DNA of 64,000 nt from Rhizobium sp. WYCCWR10014 (GCF_001657485.1 NZ_LXFU01000051.1:173543-237542), one strand, 5' to 3'; counted from the stretch's first letter, positions 17,778 to 26,747 are shown. The notes: generated from the sequence alone by a model not told the origin. Translations and numbers: made by a program.

Positions 17778-19460
17778 TTATTGGACCGGCTTGAGACGCA
17801 GCAGATGCATCAGGCGCATGCGGTTGTTGTCATGGTCTTCCGGGTTCATGACGGGATCCTTGTCGGTGACCCAGCCGGTGAAACGCTTGCTGGAGAACTG
17901 ATACCAGGTCGGCCCGTTGAATACCGGCACGACAGGAAAGTCGTCGGCAATCAGCAGCTGGATGTCGTTGAAGATCTTCCTGTGATCGTCCTCCGACGTC
18001 GCCGTCAGATACTGATCGAAAAGCGCGTCCAGCTTCGGGTTCGAATAGCGCGAGGGCGCGCCGGTGATGCGCCCGCCATAGGCGGTCGACAGGCTCTGGT
18101 AATAGCCGCGAAATGGCGTAGCACCGTCGGCGCGGGAGTTCATGACGACCTCGAAGCTGCCATCGATGATCTGCTTGCGCCATTGTTCATATTCCGGCGT
18201 GGCAACGGACGCGTTGACGCCGGCAGCACGCAGTCCTTCGACCGCGATCTGGACCGCGTCGATCCAGTCCGTCCAGCCGTTCGGAACGATGATCGGGAAG
18301 GCGATCGGCTTGCCGCTCGGCGTCGTGCGGAAGCCGTCGGCACCCTTCTTGTAGCCGGCATCATCGAGGATCTTGTTGGCCTTCTCGGTATCGAAGCCCA
18401 TGAAGGCGTCCTTGTCGCCCTCGGCGCCCTTGTTGCGCCAGGTCTCAAAACGCGGCGGCAGGCCGGTCGCATGCTCGTTGACGACAGGATAGCCGAAGCC
18501 CGCAATATCGACCATCGACGCGCGATCCATGGCGAGGCTGAAGGCATGGCGGAAGTTCAGATCCTTGTAGGCCTCGAGGTTGCCTTCATTACCGCTCTTG
18601 AAGTTCATCTGGAAGGCGACGGTTTCGGCCGGCGGCTGCCAGTAGCCGTTATGGTCGGCATCGAGCGCCACGAAGGTCTTGTCGATCTGTGGAATGAAGG
18701 ATCCGATCCAGTCCATATTGCCTTCCGGGAGGATGGCAAGCATCTGGTCGTTGCCTGATATCTGCGGCAGTCTGAGGCAATCGACATGCAGCGAGGCGGC
18801 ATCCCAATAGTTCGGGTTGCGGCACTGCTCATAGACCTGCGGCGTGAAACGGCGCAGCTCCGTCATCGGGCCGGAACCGACCGGCTTCTCGTTCTTGAAG
18901 GCGACCGGATCGGAAACATCCTTCCAGATATGCTCGGGAACGACGGCGAGATCGGCAAGCGTTTCCGGGAAATCGGAGTTCACGGCCTTGAGATCGATCC
19001 TGACCTCGGTCGCCGACGGCGCCTCGACGGATGCAATGGTTTCGCCGACGCCGACAGTGTCGAGTGCTGCGTTCTTCAGCATGAGATCGATCGTGTATTT
19101 TACGTCAGCCGACGTCAGCGGCTGGCCGTCGGACCACTTCAGACCAGGCCGCAGCGTATAGGTGACGGATTTCATATCCTCGGAGAACTTATAGTTGGTC
19201 GCCAGGCGAAACACCGGCTTGCCGCCATCCTCGGCATTGAAGATGACCAGGGGCTCGTAGATGAAATCCATCGTGCTCTGCCGGCGGCCGGCAAGATCGA
19301 ACGGATTGAAGTTCTGAACCCAGCTGCTCTGCTCCTCGATATGCATCGTCAGCACCGACTCTGCGGCTGCACCACCCGCCCCAAAAAAGACGAGCGCCGT
19401 CAGGGCGGTTGCCGCCGCAAAACCGGCGCGCATGGAATTTGCACTCTTGCTCAATCTCAT
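17778..19460 (-). CDS. Periplasmic substrate-binding protein of a peptide-type ABC importer (SBP_bac_5)
   Basis: About 560 residues. The N-terminus MRLSKSANSMRAGFAAATALTALVFFGAGGAAAES is a clear signal peptide, with cleavage near AAA-ES. The mature protein has the SBP_bac_5 pattern: FIYEPLVIFN, LATNYKFSEDMKSVTYTLRPGLKWSDGQPLTSADV and FRHAFSLAMDR. Aromatics near the start (SSWVQNFNPF) recall chito-oligosaccharide binders in this family, but that is inference. ATG 19460 follows AAGGGG. It is the first gene of the seven-gene operon ending in a GH20 hexosaminidase, which argues for an amino-sugar oligosaccharide rather than a peptide as ligand. Confidence 0.88.
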   Translation of the reverse strand: MRLSKSANSMRAGFAAATALTALVFFGAGGAAAESVLTMHIEEQSSWVQNFNPFDLAGRRQSTMDFIYEPLVIFNAEDGGKPVFRLATNYKFSEDMKSVTYTLRPGLKWSDGQPLTSADVKYTIDLMLKNAALDTVGVGETIASVEAPSATEVRIDLKAVNSDFPETLADLAVVPEHIWKDVSDPVAFKNEKPVGSGPMTELRRFTPQVYEQCRNPNYWDAASLHVDCLRLPQISGNDQMLAILPEGNMDWIGSFIPQIDKTFVALDADHNGYWQPPAETVAFQMNFKSGNEGNLEAYKDLNFRHAFSLAMDRASMVDIAGFGYPVVNEHATGLPPRFETWRNKGAEGDKDAFMGFDTEKANKILDDAGYKKGADGFRTTPSGKPIAFPIIVPNGWTDWIDAVQIAVEGLRAAGVNASVATPEYEQWRKQIIDGSFEVVMNSRADGATPFRGYYQSLSTAYGGRITGAPSRYSNPKLDALFDQYLTATSEDDHRKIFNDIQLLIADDFPVVPVFNGPTWYQFSSKRFTGWVTDKDPVMNPEDHDNNRMRLMHLLRLKPVQ

Positions 19461-19770
19461 TTCATCGTTCCCCTTGTTGCTTATTTTTGAAGTCAATCAA
19501 ATTGATTTAATATTGATAGTCAGTTTCCTGCCGACACGTCAATTGCCGATCTCAAACTTTTTGCAACGGCCTCCGAGCCGGTTATCAGCATTGTTTTGTA
19601 AGGATAATTCCGGCGTTAATAATTAATGTACCTTTAAGTACCATAATTGTTTCAACGATGGCGAATCGACCTGCTCGAACATTGGTCGATAAGCATGAGG
19701 CTGCTCGCCACGGCCGGGATGTCACCCGGGATGCAACACATTCAACTTCTAAGAGCGGGTCGAATTTCCC
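19461..19770. promoter_or_regulatory. AT-rich divergent promoter region with AATCAA-T-TTGATT-type dyad
   Basis: This 310-bp gap separates the ABC importer operon (leftward) from flagellin (rightward) and contains no credible gene. Close to the binding-protein gene, a dyad AATCAA-A-TTGATT occupies 19495-19507 and could be an operator. Nearer to flagellin, AT-rich sequence around 19615-19650 includes the small dyad GTAC-CTTTAA-GTAC, a possible site for the flagellar regulator. Neither is demonstrated. Confidence 0.4.
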
Positions 19771-20679
19771 ATGACGAGCATCAATACGAACAATTCAGCG
19801 ATGTCTGCCCTTCAGACGCTGCGCAACATCAACTCCAGTCTCGAAACGACACAGAATAGTGTTTCTACCGGCTATCGGGTCGACACCGCATCCGACAATG
19901 CCGCCTACTGGTCGATCGCAACCACGATGCGGTCCGACAACAAGGCGCTCTCCGCCGTCTCCGACGCGCTCGGCCTTGGCGCAGCAAAGGTCGATACTGC
20001 CTATACGGCCATGGACAATGCGATCGACGTTGTCGACGAGATCAAATCCAAGCTTGTCGCAGCGACCGAGGACGGTGTGGACAAGTCCAAGGTCCAGGAA
20101 GAAATCAGTCAGCTTCAGGAACAGCTGCTGAGCATTGCCCAGTCGGCGTCGTTCTCGGGTGAAAACTGGGTCGCCGGCGCCGATGGCACCAAAAGTGTCG
20201 TATCGTCCTTCGTTCGCGACGGCTCCGGCGCCGTTTCCGTTAAAATGACGAAATACGCTCTGGATACCAGCTCCACGGGCAATGTGTTGTTCGGCATGAG
20301 CAGCGGGACGATCGATACCGCGTCCGGCATCCTCGGAACGGTGGACGCAAACGGCGATTCCGTCTATTCGCTTGATATCACCGACTTCACCACCGGTCAG
20401 ATCCAGTCGGCGCTGTCGACCATCGAATCCGCACTGTCGGCAATGACCTCTGCCGGTGCGCAACTGGGTTCGATCTCGACGCGCATCGATCTGCAGGAAG
20501 ACTTCGTCAGCGCGCTTTCCGATTCGATCGACTCGGGTGTGGGTCGGCTGGTCGACGCCGACATGGAGGAGGAGTCGAGCAAACTGTCTGCCTTGCAAAC
20601 ACAACAGCAGCTTGCGATTCAGTCGCTATCGATCGCGAATTCGTCGTCGCAGAATATCCTGTCGCTCTTCCGCAGCTAA
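19771..20679 (+). CDS. Flagellin
   Basis: A 302-residue protein with both conserved flagellin ends. N-terminal MTSINTNNSAMSALQTLRNINSSLETTQNSVSTGYRV is followed by the ASDNAAYWSIATTMRSD helix; the C-terminal D0/D1 segment is IDSGVGRLVDADMEEESSKLSALQTQQQLAIQSLSIANSSSQNILSLF. The short variable middle is typical of complex rhizobial flagella. Flagellins have no cleaved signal and leave through the flagellar type III apparatus. No other flagellar gene is nearby, so this is an orphan copy apart from the main cluster. A strong inverted repeat follows the stop. Confidence 0.95.
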   Translation: MTSINTNNSAMSALQTLRNINSSLETTQNSVSTGYRVDTASDNAAYWSIATTMRSDNKALSAVSDALGLGAAKVDTAYTAMDNAIDVVDEIKSKLVAATEDGVDKSKVQEEISQLQEQLLSIAQSASFSGENWVAGADGTKSVVSSFVRDGSGAVSVKMTKYALDTSSTGNVLFGMSSGTIDTASGILGTVDANGDSVYSLDITDFTTGQIQSALSTIESALSAMTSAGAQLGSISTRIDLQEDFVSALSDSIDSGVGRLVDADMEEESSKLSALQTQQQLAIQSLSIANSSSQNILSLFRS

Positions 20680-20722
20680 ACGCCGGATATATAGGACGCT
20701 CGGAGCAAATCCGTTGATGATA

Positions 20723-20757
20723 CGATCGAGCCTGGCCCACACGGTCAGGCTCGATCG
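20723..20757 (+). terminator. Inverted repeat after flagellin
   Basis: A perfect 12-bp arm CGATCGAGCCTG (20723-20734) is repeated inverted at 20746-20757 around an 11-nt loop. It lies 43 bp after the flagellin stop and most likely terminates or stabilises that transcript. There is no T-run after it on the + strand, so termination would be atypical. Confidence 0.5.
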
Positions 20758-20947
20758 CGTTCAACTCGCTCGTGCAAATTTGTGTCGGCGGGTCCCTATC
20801 CCTCCTGTCCTCATCCGAACTATGGTGTCGCGATCGGCGAAATCGCGGTTCACTTCCGAGCCATGCTGTCCGTCGTCTCGATCGCAACCACGATCGGCCT
20901 TAGTCTTCGCACCCGAGGGCGGAGAACGCAGCGCGCGGGATCATCGC

Positions 20948-22489
20948 ATGTCGGAACGACTTGAATCTGCCCGTCCTGATGAAACGCCCGCCATCGTCTG
21001 GCTCGGCTTCATGGCGATGTGCGTCGGCATGTTCATGGCGATCCTCGACGTCCAGGTGGTGGCGACATCTCTGCCGACCATCCAGTCGGCGCTCGGTATC
21101 GATCCGGATCAGATGAGCTGGATACAGACGGCCTATCTCATCGCCGAAGTGGTGGCGATCCCGCTCACCGGCTTCTTGACCCGGCTTTTGACGATGCGAT
21201 GGCTGTTCGTTACCGCCATCAGCCTGTTCGTCGCAGCCTCCGCCGGCTGTGCGATGAGCGGCAGCTTCGGCGAGTTGGTGGCCTGGCGCGTGCTTCAGGG
21301 TTTTTCCGGCGGAACGCTGATCCCCTCGGTATTTTCAGCCGTGTTCATTCTCTTTCCGAACGAGCGGCAGGCGCTTGCGACGACGATCGCCGGCGTGCTT
21401 GCGGTGCTGGCGCCGACCGTCGGGCCGATCGTCGGCGGATGGCTGACGCAGACCTATTCCTGGCACTGGCTGTTCCTGATCAACATCATCCCCGGTATCA
21501 TCTCGGCAATCCTGGCCGCACGATCCCTGCCGCGGCAGGCGACCGATCCGTCCGAACTCAGGCATCTCGATGGACTGGCGCTCGCGCTGATGGCGACCGC
21601 GCTGACGAGCCTGGAACTCAGCCTGAAGGAGGCGCCGACGAGCGGCTGGATCTCGGCCTATGTGCTCAGCCTGCTAACCGTCTGCCTTGCTTCGGGAGGC
21701 GTCTTCGTCTGGCGAACGCTGCGCCGAGACAGGCCGATCGTCGATCTCGGCAACTTCGGCGATCGGAACTTTCTCGTCGGCTCCGTCCTGAGCTTCGTGC
21801 TCGGCATCGGCCTCTTTGGCTCGGTCTATCTCATGCCGGTCTTCCTCGCTTTCATCAGAGGACACGACGCGCTCGAAATCGGCATGACGATGCTGGTCAC
21901 GGGCATCGCGCAACTGGTGACCGCGCCGATCGCGGTCGCGCTGGAGAAGCGCATGGATGCACGCCTGCTGTCGGCGGCCGGTTTCGCGCTCTTTGCGATC
22001 GGCGTCGGGATGAGCGCGTTTCAGGATCCTCGCACGGATTATGACGCGATGTTCTGGCCGCAGGTCGTGCGCGGCGTCGCCATCATGTTCTGCCTGCTGC
22101 CGCCGACGCGGCTGGCGCTCGGCACACTTCCGCCAGATCGCATTCCCGATGCCAGTGGACTTTTCAACCTGATGCGCAATCTCGGCGGGGCGATCGGCAT
22201 CGCGCTCATCGACACCATCATCTACACGCGCTCGGAACCGCTGGGACAATCCCTGTGGACCCGTCTTCAAGCCGGCGACATCGAGGCTGCGACATTTGTC
22301 GGCGCACCTCTTCAGACCATATCGGGACATAGCGGCAGCTTCGATGCGGATACCACGGCGCTGCTCGATCCGCTGGTCCAGACGGCGGCAAGCGTCCAGG
22401 CAATCAATGAAGCCTGGATGGTCATTGCCGTCCTGACCGGCTGCGCCCTGCTCTCAGTGCCCTTTGCCAGGCGGCCAACGCCGACGTGA
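20948..22489 (+). CDS. MFS drug-efflux transporter, DHA2 (EmrB/QacA) family
   Basis: A 513-residue protein with 14 predicted membrane segments. DHA2 markers are visible: MAILDVQVVATSLPTIQSALG (motif D1), WIQTAYLIAEVVAIPLTGFLTRLL, RVLQGFSGGTLIPSVFS (motif C-like region) and GPIVGGWLTQTYSWHWLFLIN. EmrB-type proteins export hydrophobic compounds, often with an EmrA adaptor; no adaptor gene is adjacent. ATG 20948 follows an unremarkable leader; a much longer in-frame reading back to 20456 overlaps flagellin and is rejected. Confidence 0.87.
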   Translation: MSERLESARPDETPAIVWLGFMAMCVGMFMAILDVQVVATSLPTIQSALGIDPDQMSWIQTAYLIAEVVAIPLTGFLTRLLTMRWLFVTAISLFVAASAGCAMSGSFGELVAWRVLQGFSGGTLIPSVFSAVFILFPNERQALATTIAGVLAVLAPTVGPIVGGWLTQTYSWHWLFLINIIPGIISAILAARSLPRQATDPSELRHLDGLALALMATALTSLELSLKEAPTSGWISAYVLSLLTVCLASGGVFVWRTLRRDRPIVDLGNFGDRNFLVGSVLSFVLGIGLFGSVYLMPVFLAFIRGHDALEIGMTMLVTGIAQLVTAPIAVALEKRMDARLLSAAGFALFAIGVGMSAFQDPRTDYDAMFWPQVVRGVAIMFCLLPPTRLALGTLPPDRIPDASGLFNLMRNLGGAIGIALIDTIIYTRSEPLGQSLWTRLQAGDIEAATFVGAPLQTISGHSGSFDADTTALLDPLVQTAASVQAINEAWMVIAVLTGCALLSVPFARRPTPT

Positions 22490-22525
22490 AAACCAGAGCT
22501 GACGAAACCGCTTAAAGAGAATCAA

Positions 22526-22699
22526 CTAAGTTGTTGAAAATCTTGGATCCGAGACTGCGATGGGGAATCTGAGCAGTCCTAACTCGCGCATGGCACCAGC
22601 CAGATCACCGAAATACCCTTCAATATTCGATCGCATCCACACAGCTTCATTGGGTCGATTTAACGTAAGGGCAGAAGCGAAGCCTCCGTCCCACATCAT
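22526..22699 (-). CDS. Unrecognised 57-residue ORF, possibly a gene fragment
   Basis: Leftward ATG 22699 to TAG 22526 encodes a protein starting MMWDGGFASALTLNRP and containing MRSNIEGYFGDLAGAMREL. Composition looks coding rather than random. The same frame stays open back to the stop of the upstream MFS gene, so it could be the decayed end of a longer gene. I recognise no domain. It is the only content of the 258-bp space between two MFS genes. Confidence 0.3.
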   Translation of the reverse strand: MMWDGGFASALTLNRPNEAVWMRSNIEGYFGDLAGAMRELGLLRFPIAVSDPRFSTT

Positions 22700-22747
22700 C
22701 TTGCTTATCTCGGAAAGACAGTATGTAAAACATCGGTCAAACCGCTT

Positions 22748-24061
22748 CTAGGCCAGCGCAGCACTGCGCGTCTCGGCATCGATGAAATAGGCTGCGGCAC
22801 CTGCCAACAGCAGCAAAGCAGCGAAAATCCCGATGACCAGGCCGAAATCTTTGGTCACAAAAAGACCAATCAACGATGGCGCGAGCAGCCCTCCAAGCCG
22901 AGCCATGGCACCGGCGGCACCCATTCCGGTTGCCCTGGACGCAGTAGGATAAAGCTCTGGCGTATAGGCGTAGAGTGCACCCCACGTACCAAGTAGCGCG
23001 AAGCTCATGATTAGCAGTGACGACGCTACCAAGAGTGCGGATGAGCCGACGACGAACAAAATGCATCCCATCGCGGAAAGGATGCAAAATGCCACAAGCG
23101 TTGGACGTCTCCCCCACTTTTCGACGCCGTAGGCAGCGAGCGCATACCCGGGAATCTGGGCAAGCGCGATCAGCACAAGAAAACCGTAGCCGCGAACGAA
23201 GCCAAAGCCGTCCCCGGCAAGTTTCGGAGGCATCCAGGTGAAGACACCATAGTAGGAAATGGACACCAGAAACCAAACCGCGAGGATCAGAAGGGTTCGA
23301 CGCCGCAGAGCGTCGGAGAATATTCCAATACTACGCGTCGGTGCTGCGGGCGCGAGGTCAACCTCTTGCCCCAGAGCACTGCGGCCATTCACCAGGGCCA
23401 TCCGGTCGATGATCGCCTTTGCATCTCCACCCCTTCCCTTGCGTAGAAGATAGAGCGGCGATTCCGGCACGAAAAACCGCAGACCGAAACCGATAATCGC
23501 CGGGACTGCTGTTACGGCAAAGATCAATCGCCAGGCTTCGGCCACGTTCCACAGACTGAGCAGCCAGGCTGCAATTGCGACAACAAGGGTCCCGACGGCC
23601 CAGAAGCCCTCCAGCAGCACCAGCCACCTGCCTCGGTTCTTCGCCGGTAGGAATTCGGCCATCATCGCATAGTCCACCGGCAACGTCCCGCCGACTGCTG
23701 CACCGGTCAGGAAGCGCATGAACAGAAGGAAGGTAAAGTCTGGCGCGAAAATTGACAGCGTGCCAAAGACCGCATCACAGGAGACTGTCGCGATCAGAAC
23801 GCTGCGACGACCGATCCTATCGGCAAGCCGACCAAACCCCATTGCGCCCAGAAACATGCCAAGGAAAAACACCGTGCCCGTCTGAAGCGCCTGCGGCACC
23901 GTTAGTTCGAAGCTCGTGGCGATCGAAGCCGCTGTGAAGCCCACTGCGATGACCTGCATGGCGTCAGCTGCCCAAACCAAGCCGAAGATGGCCATCAGCC
24001 GTCCCTGATATCGTCCTGCCCCCGCGTGGTTGAGTGCATCGTCGATTGTGATTGGGGTCAT
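22748..24061 (-). CDS. MFS transporter, sugar/aromatic-acid porter-like
   Basis: A 437-residue, 12-segment MFS protein. Signatures include GFGRLADRIGRRS in loop 2-3, the central PESPLYLLRKGR segment typical of the sugar-porter/SV2-like and AAHS branches, and EKWGRRPT in the second half. The 'DDALNHAGAGRYQGRLMAIFGLVWAADAMQV' start is characteristic of SV2-like bacterial transporters for organic anions or sugars. It stands alone between a small ORF fragment and a secreted hypothetical protein, so context gives no substrate. Confidence 0.82.
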   Translation of the reverse strand: MTPITIDDALNHAGAGRYQGRLMAIFGLVWAADAMQVIAVGFTAASIATSFELTVPQALQTGTVFFLGMFLGAMGFGRLADRIGRRSVLIATVSCDAVFGTLSIFAPDFTFLLFMRFLTGAAVGGTLPVDYAMMAEFLPAKNRGRWLVLLEGFWAVGTLVVAIAAWLLSLWNVAEAWRLIFAVTAVPAIIGFGLRFFVPESPLYLLRKGRGGDAKAIIDRMALVNGRSALGQEVDLAPAAPTRSIGIFSDALRRRTLLILAVWFLVSISYYGVFTWMPPKLAGDGFGFVRGYGFLVLIALAQIPGYALAAYGVEKWGRRPTLVAFCILSAMGCILFVVGSSALLVASSLLIMSFALLGTWGALYAYTPELYPTASRATGMGAAGAMARLGGLLAPSLIGLFVTKDFGLVIGIFAALLLLAGAAAYFIDAETRSAALA

Positions 24062-24242
24062 TTGTTTCCAAACCCGGCTGCCATGGACCGCTCATAGTGC
24101 ATTCAGGCCAAAAGATCGCAGCCGCAAGCCGCGATGGCCATTTGCCAGCCTTACCTGTGCGTTTTATGACATTCTGCAAGGTGATCGGCTCGTACATCTG
24201 ATCTGAAGCTTAAGACCGGAGCCTGAGAGGCCGCTGCTAAAG

Positions 24243-24734
24243 TTGCGAGGAAAATGTTTGAGAGACTTTGAACTGCTTGTTGCGGCAATCGCGGCCGTTC
24301 CTGCGATGCCAGTAAATCTCGCTCATGCACAAACGAGCATTGGCGATGCAACCGCTATGGGCCTAACGGGCTCATGCGACAAGCTCATCTTGGGAAAACA
24401 GAAGCTCGCTGATAGCTGTTCGGGCAAGCTGCTCAACATGTCCTATCCAGACGGTCGTGTCGGCTTCTACTTTATTCTCGATGACGGACGGATCGTGACC
24501 TTCAGCGGTATGGATGCTCCCAATCGGACGCCGGACAGCGACGTCGTGAAGGTCGACAAGGTGATCATCGGCGTTAAGGGGAAGCCAAACGATCCAGAGG
24601 TCGTCGCCGCGACCGGTACATGTACCTATGGCAACCCTTATGAAGGCGAAGCGACCGTCTCCTGTGATGGCACGATGTCTAATGGCCAACGGTTTTCCGC
24701 GAGGTTCACGTCTGACGGTAAACCGCCGACTTGA
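24243..24734 (+). CDS. Secreted hypothetical protein
   Basis: About 158-163 residues, not recognised. A signal peptide is probable (LLVAAIAAVPAMPVNLAHAQ, cleavage after AHA), followed by a small strand-rich domain with four Cys (GSCDKL, DSCSGKL, GTCTYG, VSCDGT), likely two disulphides in the periplasm. The start is uncertain: the frame opens with TTG at 24243 or 24258, while the nearby ATG at 24254 is out of frame, so a leader frameshift is possible. A strong hairpin follows at 24799. Confidence 0.6.
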   Translation: MRGKCLRDFELLVAAIAAVPAMPVNLAHAQTSIGDATAMGLTGSCDKLILGKQKLADSCSGKLLNMSYPDGRVGFYFILDDGRIVTFSGMDAPNRTPDSDVVKVDKVIIGVKGKPNDPEVVAATGTCTYGNPYEGEATVSCDGTMSNGQRFSARFTSDGKPPT

Positions 24735-24798
24735 CCACGAGTGGCACCACCCTCCTGCCTTCGGGATTGGCTTTAGTCCGTCACAACCCGCGAATTTG

Positions 24799-24827
24799 AA
24801 AAGCCCGATTTCACAGATCGGGCTTTT
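24799..24827. terminator. Bidirectional Rho-independent terminator
   Basis: AAAAGCCCGAT (24799-24809) and ATCGGGCTTTT (24817-24827) form an 11-bp stem with a 7-nt loop, A-rich on one side and T-rich on the other. It lies between the convergent hypothetical gene (ends 24734) and the PRC-barrel gene (ends 24845) and should serve both. Confidence 0.9.
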
Positions 24828-24844
24828 AACTTCCTCGCCGTGAA

Positions 24845-25141
24845 TTAGTCTCGATGCTCGGGCATCTCTTTCAGCCGATCTTTTGTCCAGGACGTAACCG
24901 CGTGAACGTCGCCATCTTCATCGCGCATGAAGTCCAGATCGCTGATCGGCACGGACACAGGTTTTGCGCCAATGCCGAGAAACCCACCGACGTCGATGAC
25001 GACATTTGCGCTGCGGCCAGAACCGTGCACGTGGTCCACGCTTCCAACCTTGTCGTCATCTGCGCCGTAGACAGTAGCGCCTTCAAGGACTGCGGCCGTT
25101 AGTTCGTCGGTGCCTAGTCTTACGTGCTTGCTATGGTCCAT
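24845..25141 (-). CDS. PRC-barrel domain protein
   Basis: A 98-residue soluble protein. The PRC barrel is visible as LEGATVYGADDDKVGSVDHV, then ANVVIDVGGFLGIGAKPVSVPISDLDFMRDEDGD and a C-terminal helix ending KEMPEHRD. PRC-barrel proteins of this short type are common in rhizobial general-stress regulons; the exact role is unknown. ATG 25141 is preferred over TTG 25147 because GGAG lies upstream. A GGAAC-N18-TT promoter-like element precedes the gene. Confidence 0.85.
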   Translation of the reverse strand: MDHSKHVRLGTDELTAAVLEGATVYGADDDKVGSVDHVHGSGRSANVVIDVGGFLGIGAKPVSVPISDLDFMRDEDGDVHAVTSWTKDRLKEMPEHRD

Positions 25142-25170
25142 TTTCAAACTCCTCCGTTCGAGCCCATGTG

Positions 25171-25196
25171 AAAGCCGCCGGGGTGCAGTTTGTTCC
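25171..25196 (-). promoter_or_regulatory. Candidate RpoE2/EcfG-type general-stress promoter
   Basis: On the minus strand GGAAC (25196-25192) is followed after 18 nt by TTT. This fits the published S. meliloti RpoE2 pattern GGAAC-N18-19-TT. It lies 30 bp upstream of the PRC-barrel start codon. Short degenerate matches are common, so this is a candidate only. Confidence 0.5.
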
Positions 25197-25357
25197 TGCG
25201 TGAGGCTAATGGTTGACGCTCGAAAAGCGATCGGCCTTTGGGAACTGTTGTCGTTGTTGAAGCTCCCGTGGATGAACGGTTAACCTGGCGAATGGCTTGA
25301 AATGGTCGGCCGTGCCGAGCCCCATGGCCCTATCGCGCATTCGTAGCGAAATCTAAC

Positions 25358-25618
25358 CTACGACTTCGGCTTGAAGAACCTATCGGCTTCCTTCATCGCA
25401 TTCTGCGCCGAGCCGTACAGCGCCCTTACGGCATCGCGCATTTCGGCAAACGCCTGCACGGTTCGTGGCGAAATGTAATCGCCTCTTGCTTCCGCATTGA
25501 GCCGCAAAGCTCTCTCGCAATCGGCGGCAATTCTATCCAGCTCCGGGGAAACCCGATAGAGCCGTTCCAAAATGGCGTCGATGTCACCCTTGGCGCGTTC
25601 AGACATTCGTTCTGCCAT
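25358..25618 (-). CDS. Small helical hypothetical protein
   Basis: An 86-residue charged protein, apparently all helical (SERAKGDIDAILERLYRVSPELDRIAADCERALRL ... FAEMRDAVRALYGSAQNAMKEADRFFKP). No known domain recognised; no signal peptide or membrane segment. ATG 25618 is preferred over TTG 25621. It lies 47 bp downstream of the exonuclease-like gene on the same strand and may be co-transcribed with it. Confidence 0.6.
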   Translation of the reverse strand: MAERMSERAKGDIDAILERLYRVSPELDRIAADCERALRLNAEARGDYISPRTVQAFAEMRDAVRALYGSAQNAMKEADRFFKPKS

Positions 25619-25665
25619 CAAACACTCACCGCTGTGTCCCTTCCCCTGCAGGAGCTGAAGAACTC

Positions 25666-26454
25666 CTAAAGCAGTGTTCCCTGTTCGGCTTCGTCAGCCA
25701 CTTTCACGTCCGCGCCGCCACGGCGGCGAAGTTCCGTCTCCGCGCTGAAGCGGACGTCGGCATCCCGATCGCGAGCGAACGCCTGCAATGCCGCAATATC
25801 CAGCCGATCCCAGCTTTTGCCACGCTCATGGCCTGAAGGTACTCGTGGCAAAAGGCCAGGCTCGCTGCTCCATTTCACCAGTTGCTCGAAGGTGGATTCA
25901 TTCAACATGTCCCGCAAATGGTGTGCGGTTACGTACGCATCGGGCATCGCGCGGTGGGCCGGAAGGCCAATCGCGTGCACCAGTCCCTCGGGCATACGCA
26001 GGTAGCGGAGCATCTGATTGGAGAACCTCGGCAGTTCAGGCCACAGCCGAAGTGCGCATTTCCACGTACATATCCAGGCCGCTCCACCGGCATATCTGGG
26101 GGTGCAGTAGCGCTGCTCGAAACTTGCCCGATGTGCAGCCAGTGCGATTGCTCCACCTTCCGGCCGTAAGACGCTGGAGGCGATTTCTTTCCAAAAAGGT
26201 GCTGTCGCGACCTCCGCGTCCAAGATGTGATGTATTGCCATCGTCTCAGGAGAGATCGGTCGCCCTGGATTTACAAGCAATGATCCGCGCTCATCGTCAA
26301 CCCGCCATCCCCCATCATGGCCGAGCACGACGTCCTGCCATCCGATCTCGCAAACATCATTCGGGCCATTCCCGGCTGTTTCGAGGTCAACGACGCGGAT
26401 GCGAGATTTATGATCTACAGGTTTTGATAGAATCCCACTGCTCTCAATCAACAT
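25666..26454 (-). CDS. 3'-5' exonuclease domain protein (DnaQ-like, RNase T/exodeoxyribonuclease X type)
   Basis: A 262-residue protein with the DEDDh exonuclease motifs in order: VVDLETAG (Exo I, Asp-x-Glu) near residue 22, AAHRASFEQRY (Exo II region, with Glu in place of the more usual Asp), and PAHRAMPDAYVTAHHL (Exo III, His + Asp). The C-terminal ~70 residues (DIAALQAFARDRDADVRFSAETELRRRGG) resemble the DUF3820-like or helical tail found behind such exonucleases. It probably trims single-stranded DNA or RNA ends; substrate unproven. ATG 26454 is the only reasonable start. Confidence 0.75.
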   Translation of the reverse strand: MLIESSGILSKPVDHKSRIRVVDLETAGNGPNDVCEIGWQDVVLGHDGGWRVDDERGSLLVNPGRPISPETMAIHHILDAEVATAPFWKEIASSVLRPEGGAIALAAHRASFEQRYCTPRYAGGAAWICTWKCALRLWPELPRFSNQMLRYLRMPEGLVHAIGLPAHRAMPDAYVTAHHLRDMLNESTFEQLVKWSSEPGLLPRVPSGHERGKSWDRLDIAALQAFARDRDADVRFSAETELRRRGGADVKVADEAEQGTLL

Positions 26455-26747
26455 ATTTAGCTATTTCGACCCAATGCCGTAAAAGTCCAGATATCGCTCG
26501 GACATGATGGGACAGGCTATTAACGTTTGTCGACATGGTCGACGTGCTTTACCTAAGCGACATGGGCAAAAGAGGCCTGCTACGCCACGAGCACCGATCA
26601 ATTTGGAGAATGTTCCCGATGTTTTGTGAAATAACCGGGGAACTTACCTGGCACAGAAGATCGGGACTTTACGCGACGGCGTCTCGCCTGTATTGCAGCG
26701 CCACTTCAGATCGCCTGCCGACTTGTTGGTTTTCGCGCTTTGAGCAA

